Assembly (NCBI GenBank): GCA_900553675.1
Contig: USEH01000078.1
Location: forward strand, 1-9,724
From: an uncultured Ruminococcus sp.
Lineage (GTDB): Bacteria > Bacillota > Clostridia > Oscillospirales > Ruminococcaceae
Length of the DNA stretch: 9,724 bases
Direction: 5' to 3'
Part shown: one piece after another, positions 1 to 4,698 of the stretch
Numbering within the stretch: position 1 is the first letter of the stretch
Layout of the letters: each line of letters starts with the position of its first letter
Translations under genes and position numbers: made by a program
The notes under the pieces: model-generated
Told to the model about the DNA's origin: nothing
The model's database searches: none
What the model saw: the letters and a program-made list of their open reading frames with translations, nothing else

Positions 1-430
1 GTTGGCAAAGCCAACCGGACGGCAACGCCGTCCAGACCTCCGCCCGCACGTACTGCGGCTCCCGCAGGAACTGCGATAGAACACTATCGTCTGTGCGCGC
101 CCGTGGGTAACCGCAGAAAGTGTCCGTTCAAAATAGATACGCACAAAGTACTAAAGCTGCTAAACAAAGGTCGGGCGTTTACGTCCTTAAATTGCAAGCG
201 AAAGTATAAATCAGCTCAGTAAGCAAATCCCCGCGGCATATTGAGCAAAAAAGCGGGGCGTAAGCTCCCGCTTTATACTCAACACGTCCTGTAAAATCCA
301 ACCAATCAAGGCGCAAACCAATAGCCAGCAGCAACCCCTCAATGTTGCGCAAACGGCAAATTTTTCGGTTTTCGGCGGACGCAAGTCCGACGAAAATTTC
401 GGACCCTCGGTCCGAAAAGAAAAACTTTGC
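1..430. other. Gene-free, hairpin-rich intergenic region
   Basis: No convincing coding region, tRNA or rRNA was found on either strand. The stretch is dense in short inverted repeats. Perfect ones lie at 1-15 (GTTGGC/GCCAAC), 17-33 (GGACGGC/GCCGTCC), 53-67 (CTGCGG/CCGCAG), 74-89 (CGATAG/CTATCG) and 397-417 (9-bp arms, loop CTC). A near-perfect one lies at 369-396 (11 pairs, one G-A mismatch, GCAA tetraloop). A terminator-like hairpin sits at 241-282. The stretch 90-235 shows nothing I can name. An open frame on the minus strand here begins inside the proS terminator and runs through the hairpins, so it is not credible. Confidence 0.6.
241..282 (-). terminator. Terminator-like hairpin without an obvious gene
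   Basis: The arms 241-257 and 267-282 are complementary except for small irregularities in the A/T part, with a GCGGG/CCCGC core and a 9-nt loop. On the minus strand the core is followed by six T (complement of 247-252), so it would terminate minus-strand transcripts. Its outer TTGAG/CTCAA ends resemble the arms of the proS terminator at 431-484. No gene lies between the two, so it is either a backup terminator for read-through from proS or the relic of a lost gene. Confidence 0.5.
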
Positions 431-484
431 GGCTTATTGAGTAAAAAATGTGGGCTTCCGCCCACATTTTTTACTCAATAAGCC
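431..484 (-). terminator. 25-bp perfect hairpin, proS terminator, probably bidirectional
   Basis: The arms 431-455 and 460-484 are exact reverse complements around the loop TTCC. The GTGGGC/GCCCAC core is flanked by a six-A run on one side and a six-T run on the other, so an RNA from either strand would show a GC-rich stem followed by U. The proS stop codon (475-477) and its last codons lie inside the outer arm. Such a long perfect stem is unusual for a simple terminator and would place the end of the proS mRNA in a duplex. Confidence 0.85.
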
Positions 485-1923
485 TTGCCCCAGACCACCA
501 TGCAGGTAGCCGGTTTTCCGCAGCAAACGCATTTGTCATCTATATGCTCCTGCTCCAGCGGGATGCATCTCGAGCCTACGCCGGTAAGCTCTTTAACCTT
601 GTCCTCGCAGGCTTCGTCTCCGCACCACATTGCCTTAACAAAGCCGTCGCCCTTTTCATTCAGCATGGCGTTTATCTCCTCGATAGAGGTGCAGCTGTAG
701 GTTCTTGCCTGCTGATTTGCAAGTGCCTTTTCATACATACCGTCGTGGACAGCCTGCAAACGCTCCTTAACTCCCTCGACAAGATTTTCAAGCGGGATAA
801 AGGTTTTGTTCCTGTTGTGACGCTCAACCGCCACGCACTTGCCTTCCTCTATATCCCTCGGACCTATCTCGATTCTCAGCGGAACGCCGCGCATTTCGTA
901 TTCCGCGAACTTCCAGCCCGGAGAATTTTCGCTGTCGTCCAGCTTGACTCTTATTCCGGCGGCTTTAAGGGTGGCATAAAGCTCGTTCGCCTTTTCGAGG
1001 ACGCCCTCCTTGTGCTGGGCTACCGGCACAATCACTACCTGAATAGGAGCTACTGCCGGCGGGAGTACCAAGCCGTTGTCGTCGCCGTGGGTCATAATAA
1101 TCGCGCCGATAAGGCGGGTAGTAACGCCCCAAGAGGTCTGGTGGGGAATCTGAACGGTGTTGTTTCTGTCGGTAAAGGTGATTCCGAAAGCCTTGGCAAA
1201 GCCGTCGCCGAAGTAGTGGCTTGTGCCCGCCTGAAGAGCCTTGCCGTCGTGCATAAGTGCCTCTATCGCGTAGGTGGAGACTGCACCCGCAAACTTGTCG
1301 CTCTCGGTCTTTTTGCCCTTGATGACAGGCATGGCGAGTGCCTGCTCGCAGAAGTCGGCGTAGACGTTTAGCATCTGCTCAGTCTCGGCGATAGCCTCCT
1401 CGGCTGTTTCGTGGATGGGGTGACCCTCCTGCCACAAGAACTCGCGTGAGCGAAGGAAGGGACGTGTGGTCTTCTCCCATCTGACAACCGACACCCACTG
1501 GTTATAAAGCTTCGGCAAGTCTCTGTAAGAATGTACGATATTCGCATAATGCTCACAGAACAGAGTCTCCGAGGTCGGGCGGACGCATAAGCGTTCCTCT
1601 AACTTTTCGTTTCCGCCGTGGGTTACCCATGCAACCTCGGGCGCAAAGCCCTCAACGTGATCCTTCTCCTTATTCAAAAGGCTCTCGGGTATGAACATCG
1701 GCATACATACGTTTTCGTGACCCAGCTCCTTGAACTTGGTATCTAAAATTTTCTGCATATTCTCCCAGATAGCGTAGCCGTAGGGGCGGATAACCATGCA
1801 GCCTTTTACGCTGGTGTACTCAATAAGCTCCGCCTTTTTTACTATGTCGGTGTACCACTGTGCAAAATCCTCGCTCATCGGGGTGATTGAGGATACTAAC
1901 TTTTCGTTTTTATCTTTAGCCAT
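475..1923 (-). CDS. proS: Prolyl-tRNA synthetase, short archaeal/eukaryote-like type
   Basis: Cytosolic class II aminoacyl-tRNA synthetase that charges tRNA-Pro with proline. At 482 residues without an inserted editing domain it is the short type-3 form, not the longer bacterial form. Visible landmarks are the TSE loop (RPTSE, 115-119), motif 2 (RWEKT at 148-152 through [11 protein letters not shown] ending at 168), the AGTSHYFG segment (232-239), and motif 3 ([10 protein letters not shown], 280-289). An anticodon-binding domain follows from about 293. The C-terminal domain carries cysteines at 434, 439, 453, 465, 467, 468 and 474, consistent with the zinc site of this type, and ends in the characteristic WGKAY with a terminal tyrosine. 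The ATG start is preceded by AAGGAGA at good spacing. It lies 67 bases downstream of a small membrane-protein gene and probably shares its promoter. Confidence 0.97.
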   Translation of the reverse strand: MAKDKNEKLVSSITPMSEDFAQWYTDIVKKAELIEYTSVKGCMVIRPYGYAIWENMQKILDTKFKELGHENVCMPMFIPESLLNKEKDHVEGFAPEVAWVTHGGNEKLEERLCVRPTSETLFCEHYANIVHSYRDLPKLYNQWVSVVRWEKTTRPFLRSREFLWQEGHPIHETAEEAIAETEQMLNVYADFCEQALAMPVIKGKKTESDKFAGAVSTYAIEALMHDGKALQAGTSHYFGDGFAKAFGITFTDRNNTVQIPHQTSWGVTTRLIGAIIMTHGDDNGLVLPPAVAPIQVVIVPVAQHKEGVLEKANELYATLKAAGIRVKLDDSENSPGWKFAEYEMRGVPLRIEIGPRDIEEGKCVAVERHNRNKTFIPLENLVEGVKERLQAVHDGMYEKALANQQARTYSCTSIEEINAMLNEKGDGFVKAMWCGDEACEDKVKELTGVGSRCIPLEQEHIDDKCVCCGKPATCMVVWGKAY

Positions 1924-1996
1924 GTTAAATCTTCTCCTTATATATTATTTGTCCTCGTTTTGGGGACTCGTCCGCGCGCGGATCTGAAATTCACTC
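1924..1996 (-). repeat. Decayed third copy of the 60-base repeat, upstream of proS
   Basis: Read on the minus strand, the sequence after the stop of the small membrane-protein gene keeps resembling its two 60-base coding repeats. A segment GACGAGTCCCCAAAA matches GGCTGAGTCCTCAAAA of the second unit, and a CAGAT triplet pair matches its start. If the TGA at 1991-1993 were read through, the frame stays open to a TAA just before proS and would encode DPRADESPK, close to the repeat sequence. It appears to be a former repeat unit, shortened by about 18 bases, now serving as the proS leader. It also contains the self-complementary CCGCGCGCGG at 1972-1981. Confidence 0.5.
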
Positions 1997-2323
1997 GGTT
2001 TTTGAGGACTCAGCCGTGCTCGGCGCTGAATTATCGTTAGAATCTGTACTATCCTCCGCTTTGGGAGACTCAGCCGTGTCAGGCTTTGAACTATCTTCAG
2101 AATTTATACTATCCTCCACCCTTTCGGGAAGGGGCGCGCTTTCAAAGGGGGATATCGGAGCCTTGGGAATCTGACTGTAGTCGGGGGCTTTGCCGCGCTT
2201 TTTGTCGATAAATGCCGCCAGCTTGGGGGTTACAACCGCGATAACGAAGATCCCCGCGAACATAAGCATAACCATAATCATAAATTTGGCGACCTGCGCC
2301 GAGCCGAGAGCTATAACAGTCAT
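1991..2323 (-). CDS. Small single-pass membrane protein with repeated acidic tail
   Basis: No family recognised. The 110-residue product has one hydrophobic segment (about 14-31), then a basic stretch (KKRGK, 41-45) that suggests the long C-terminal part stays in the cytoplasm. A proline-rich linker follows. The tail is two 20-residue units (70-89 and 90-109) of the form EDS-x-S-x-(E/N)-(D/N)-(S/N)-S-x-P-x-TAES-x-K-x, very rich in Ser, Glu and Asp and probably disordered. The ATG start follows a GGGGATGAGGA segment and a strong promoter (2358-2386). It is first in a two-gene unit with proS. A third, degraded repeat copy lies just past the stop codon, so the protein may once have been longer. 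It could be a membrane anchor or regulator, but nothing in the sequence shows a function. Confidence 0.75.
   Translation of the reverse strand: MTVIALGSAQVAKFMIMVMLMFAGIFVIAVVTPKLAAFIDKKRGKAPDYSQIPKAPISPFESAPLPERVEDSINSEDSSKPDTAESPKAEDSTDSNDNSAPSTAESSKTE
1997..2056 (-). repeat. 60-base coding repeat, unit 2
   Basis: Second tandem copy, starting GAGGATAGTACAGATTCT on the minus strand and encoding residues 90-109. The period is exactly 60 bases, so copy-number change would keep the frame. Confidence 0.8.
2057..2116 (-). repeat. 60-base coding repeat, unit 1
   Basis: Starts GAGGATAGTATAAATTCT on the minus strand and encodes residues 70-89 of the small membrane protein. It shares most positions with the next unit, notably GAGGATAGTA, the ACGGCTGAGTC block and the CCCAAA/CTCAAA end. 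Confidence 0.8.
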
Positions 2324-2357
2324 TTCCTCATCCCCTTTAGCTTGTAGTTTGATTTAT

Positions 2358-2386
2358 ACTATAGCACATTGGGACTGGTTTGGCAA
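2358..2386 (-). promoter_or_regulatory. Sigma-A-type promoter for the small membrane protein and proS
   Basis: On the minus strand: -35 TTGCCA (2381-2386), 17-bp spacer, -10 TATAGT (2358-2363). Both hexamers match the consensus at five of six positions. The start of the first gene is 35 bases beyond the -10, leaving a short leader of about 28 bases with the ribosome binding site. Confidence 0.8.
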
Positions 2387-2450
2387 GAGGGATGAAGAAA
2401 AAATTGCGGAGTTGATGAATGGAAACACTGTTTTTAGTTAGAATTGCGAA

Positions 2451-2495
2451 CAAAAAATTGCCGCGAAATCCGTAGACTAACGATTTCGCAGCAAT
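2451..2495 (-). terminator. Intrinsic terminator of the VTC/DUF4956 operon
   Basis: A 14-bp stem (2457-2470 with 2482-2495, one G-U pair) closes an 11-nt loop. On the minus strand it is followed directly by a T run ending at 2452. It lies 46 bases after the stop of the small cysteine-containing gene, so that gene ends the operon. Confidence 0.9.
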
Positions 2496-2540
2496 CTTTG
2501 ATATATTTATATGTCACCATACTGTGAGCAATGAATAGCA

Positions 2541-2972
2541 TTACACGCCCAAAATATAAAATCCGTTGTACTGCTTTGCTTGGTACAACCAGTCAATCAG
2601 CTTCAAATAATCCTTGGGCTTATCTTCATAAAGCCTTTCGATAATTGATGGGATAAGCTCTGACTTGTAGTAATTGATTCCAAAACAGTCGACTATGCCG
2701 GTTTTTAAGTTGTTATATGTTCCACAGTCGAAAATGTCGCCATAAATGTCCAAAAACTCGTCCATATCTTTTATACTGACATACAGAGAATCATTCTGAT
2801 ACATACTTTTGCCGGAGCTCCGCACAGAGACTAATTCTTTCAGGCACGTTTTAGACGATAGTTTGCAGAATGTTATTTCTATGAAACAGCTTCCGCAGAA
2901 ATATCTTCTTTCCTCCTGAGATGAAAATGTATAAAACATGAAATATAACCCTGCGAATAGCCTAAGCTCCAA
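2541..2972 (-). CDS. Small cysteine-containing protein of unknown function, third gene of the polyphosphate operon
   Basis: I do not recognise the family. With the TTG start at 2972, directly after the DUF4956 stop codon and behind AGGGGA, the product is 143 residues; an ATG at 2939 (132 residues) is an alternative start, and the ATG of residue 57 would leave an 87-residue core. Cysteines at 26, 29, 36 and 43 (C-x2-C-x6-C-x6-C) could hold a metal or form disulfides; two more are at 83 and 96. The C-terminal half (58-143) is rich in Asp, Tyr and Leu and looks like a compact soluble alpha/beta domain. No signal peptide is clear. Two 60-base samples counted 24 and 23 G+C, lower than much of the neighbouring genes, so it may be a later arrival. 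It lies between DUF4956 and the operon terminator, so co-transcription is likely. Confidence 0.65.
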   Translation of the reverse strand: MELRLFAGLYFMFYTFSSQEERRYFCGSCFIEITFCKLSSKTCLKELVSVRSSGKSMYQNDSLYVSIKDMDEFLDIYGDIFDCGTYNNLKTGIVDCFGINYYKSELIPSIIERLYEDKPKDYLKLIDWLYQAKQYNGFYILGV

Positions 2973-3635
2973 TTATTCCCCTGTATACTCAACAACCACC
3001 GCGCTTGAAACTCCCTCTATCGCGGAGAGCTTGTCAACAAATGCTGTATCGCCCTTTTTAACCTTTACGTCCACTGTCAGCTCGGTCTCGCCCTTGTACT
3101 TAGCCTTTCCGCGAAGCTTGGTTTTGACTGTTTTTAGCTCTGCTGCGACAGCTTCGGCGGCTTTGTCCTCGTACTTTACAACAAGCACATATGTCCTCTT
3201 ACCCTTGCCGATGACCGTGAACAGTATGTAAACTATGGATATCGCCGCGGTTGCAATAAGTGCAAAGGGATAAAGTCCTGCGCCCGAGGTTATACCGGCG
3301 GCTATTCCCCAGAACAGAAAGCCTACATCCAGCGGGTCTTTGACCGCCGAGCGGAACCTGACGATTGACAGTGCGCCCACCATGCCGAGCGAAAGCACTA
3401 AATTCGAGCCGATGGTGATAACAACGAACGCGGTTATAATGGTAGTCATGACAATAAGCACCGCAAAGCTCTCACTGTAAACCGCCCCGCGGTAGAAGAT
3501 CTTGTATACAAAATAGATAACCAATGCGCACACCGCCGCGCAAGCCAGTGAAACAAGTATGTATGATACCGTTAAATGCTCAACCAGCCCCAGCTGCTCT
3601 ATGCTTTCCTTTAATACTGCTTTAATACTGTCCAT
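2973..3635 (-). CDS. DUF4956 family membrane protein
   Basis: Integral membrane protein of 220 residues. Likely segments: TM1 about 23-43, TM2 about 57-75, then two further hydrophobic stretches about 104-121 and 122-141. The family signature is the block LSLGMVGALSIVRFRSA (81-97) followed by KDPLDVGFLFWGIAAG, with two arginines and a KDP at the membrane edge. The C-terminal part (146-220) is soluble, basic, and alternates predicted beta strands and helices in the way of a small ferredoxin-like fold. I chose the ATG at 3635 because GGAGG lies eight bases before it; the frame is open 16 codons further upstream but without such a site. It follows the VTC-domain gene by 63 bases. DUF4956 proteins commonly adjoin VTC-domain genes; a role as membrane partner or channel for polyphosphate is inference. 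Confidence 0.9.
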   Translation of the reverse strand: MDSIKAVLKESIEQLGLVEHLTVSYILVSLACAAVCALVIYFVYKIFYRGAVYSESFAVLIVMTTIITAFVVITIGSNLVLSLGMVGALSIVRFRSAVKDPLDVGFLFWGIAAGITSGAGLYPFALIATAAISIVYILFTVIGKGKRTYVLVVKYEDKAAEAVAAELKTVKTKLRGKAKYKGETELTVDVKVKKGDTAFVDKLSAIEGVSSAVVVEYTGE

Positions 3636-3669
3636 TTTCAGTCCTCCGTTTGATTTTTGTTTTTTTGAG

Positions 3670-3688
3670 GGACGTCTGCACAACGTCC
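3670..3688 (-). other. Small hairpin between the VTC and DUF4956 genes
   Basis: GGACGT (3670-3675) and ACGTCC (3683-3688) pair around a 7-nt loop. On the minus strand it is followed by an A-rich run, not T, so it is not a terminator. It may mark an mRNA processing or stability site between the two cistrons. Confidence 0.35.
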
Positions 3689-3698
3689 TGTAAATCCT

Positions 3699-4400
3699 TT
3701 AATATTTCTGCTTGAAGCGGGTAAGAGCGTCCCTGCAAAGGCAGAACTTTGAAAGTGCTATCCGCTCGCCGTGAGAGGTGGAAACCAAGTCTCTTATATA
3801 CGTCGGCAGAAGCTCGTCGTATTTAATCTCGAAGATAACCGATTCGTCGGGGAATATGGGAACGGTTACAAGCTCCTTATTAAATATGTCCGCGCCGGAT
3901 ATGCCCGCGTGCAAAGCCTTGTCAAAGGTCAGGCGGACGTTTCCTACAGGATGGACATATGCCTCCCTGTCGTAATCCACCACCACCGACGGCGCAAGTC
4001 CTCTTCCCTTTGCAAGCGAAAGAATCTCGCGGCAGAGCGTGTCATCGCTTTCGTAAAGCTGCGAGAAGTCGCCGTGCGTCATGCCGTCCGCCGCAGCTCT
4101 CGGCACCGAAACCGCGCGCTTTTTTATGCGGTCGCCGCGCTTTTCCTTACATTCCAGCTTTATCACCAAATCGGAATGGTTGTATATCCGAAGGCGGTAT
4201 TTTTTTCTGTCCGCAACGCCGGAGAGCTTTTCGCGGTAAGCCATGTGCGAAGCGTCGTCGAAATAAAGGCTGCGGATGAAGTACTCGCCGTCCTCGCCGG
4301 CGTTTTCATCGTGCATAAGCAAAGCCGACAGCCGCGCGCTCATCAGCCTATAGTCTGCCTGTGTAAGCAGGAGCTTTATTTCGTGGCGGAATTTTGGCAC
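3699..4400 (-). CDS. VTC-domain polyphosphate polymerase-like protein
   Basis: Single VTC domain of 233 residues, related to the catalytic core of yeast Vtc4, which makes inorganic polyphosphate from ATP inside a tunnel lined with basic residues. The expected pattern is present in order: FRHEIK (4-9), RSLYFDD (43-49), a basic strand KKYRLRIYN (66-74), LECKEK (82-87), DYDREAY (142-148), VRLTFD (155-160), FEIKYDELLP (190-199) with the likely metal-binding Glu191, and LSKFCLC (216-222). There is no membrane segment or SPX domain, so it is a stand-alone cytosolic catalytic module. The start is GTG, supported by AGGTGAT just upstream. It is first in an operon with DUF4956 and is divergent from the CotH-family gene. 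Polymerase activity is inferred from the conserved residues. Confidence 0.9.
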   Translation of the reverse strand: MPKFRHEIKLLLTQADYRLMSARLSALLMHDENAGEDGEYFIRSLYFDDASHMAYREKLSGVADRKKYRLRIYNHSDLVIKLECKEKRGDRIKKRAVSVPRAAADGMTHGDFSQLYESDDTLCREILSLAKGRGLAPSVVVDYDREAYVHPVGNVRLTFDKALHAGISGADIFNKELVTVPIFPDESVIFEIKYDELLPTYIRDLVSTSHGERIALSKFCLCRDALTRFKQKY

Positions 4401-4475
4401 TCGATCACCTCATTGAGCTATTTTTGAAGGCAAAACGGTTGACATGGATTTTACTTCGTTTTTACATTCCTTTAA

Positions 4476-4504
4476 ATTATACAACACTTTGACCGCGGTT
4501 TCAA
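4476..4504 (-). promoter_or_regulatory. Sigma-A-type promoter of the VTC/DUF4956 operon
   Basis: On the minus strand: -35 TTGAAA (4499-4504), 17-bp spacer, -10 TATAAT (4476-4481), a near-perfect consensus. The start site should be close to 4469. Confidence 0.85.
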
Positions 4505-4522
4505 GTATTTTTATAAATTTTG

Positions 4523-4540
4523 ATGATTAATTTATGATTA
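4523..4540. promoter_or_regulatory. Pho-box-like direct repeat, candidate operator
   Basis: ATGATTA occurs twice, at 4523-4529 and 4534-4540, with an 11-bp period. On the other strand this reads TAATCAT-AAAT-TAATCAT. The layout (7-bp half sites, 4-bp AT spacer, TCAT cores) resembles the classical PhoB box. It lies at about -51 to -71 for both promoters, within two bases of the midpoint of the two predicted start sites. Direct repeats this short in AT-rich DNA can arise by chance, so the assignment is tentative. Confidence 0.45.
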
Positions 4541-4555
4541 CGGGCGGAAAAGTAG

Positions 4556-4584
4556 TTTACAAGTCCGAATTTTGGTGCTATAAT
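4556..4584 (+). promoter_or_regulatory. Sigma-A-type extended -10 promoter of the cotH-like gene
   Basis: -35 TTTACA (4556-4561), 17-bp spacer, -10 TATAAT (4579-4584) preceded by TGC, an extended -10 element. The -10 is embedded in the inverted repeat TGCTAT-AATATG-ATAGCA (4576-4593), which could be a repressor site or chance. Confidence 0.85.
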
Positions 4585-4698
4585 ATGATAGCATAGTTGT
4601 AGCCGGTACGGCTGCCACAGTAAGTCCTCTTAAAAATTAAATTGCTAACGGTATAATTTCCTTAAAATATAAATCTTAGTATATTTGGAGAAAACGAT

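Larger units (their letters stand above)
4401..4698. other. Divergent control region between the VTC operon and cotH-like gene
   Basis: About 300 bases holding two outward-facing promoters. Between their -35 boxes are 51 bases that carry a 7-bp direct repeat. The cotH-side leader is about 108 bases, AT-rich, with a small hairpin AGCCG/CGGCT at 4601-4613. A second TATAAT at 4650-4655 lacks a good -35 box. The VTC-side leader is about 69 bases with nothing evident apart from the ribosome binding site. Confidence 0.7.

Noticed and set aside
1..430. tRNA or other known RNA gene
   Set aside because: No T-loop consensus or cloverleaf arrangement was found on either strand; the hairpins are isolated stems.
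211..465. Minus-strand open frame of 84 codons downstream of proS
   Set aside because: It starts at a GTG inside the proS terminator stem, runs through three hairpins, and has no ribosome binding site or familiar sequence.
448..1371. Plus-strand open frame of 307 codons
   Set aside because: It is fully antisense to proS, whose motifs are unmistakable; the frame is a by-product of its codon use.
2190..2441. Plus-strand frame ending in an acidic helix-like tail
   Set aside because: Most of it is antisense to the small membrane-protein gene and the proS-unit promoter; the plausible-looking last residues alone do not support a gene.
4585..4698. Riboswitch in the leader of the CotH-family gene
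   Set aside because: The leader is AT-rich with only one 5-bp hairpin and no terminator or conserved core that I can recognise.
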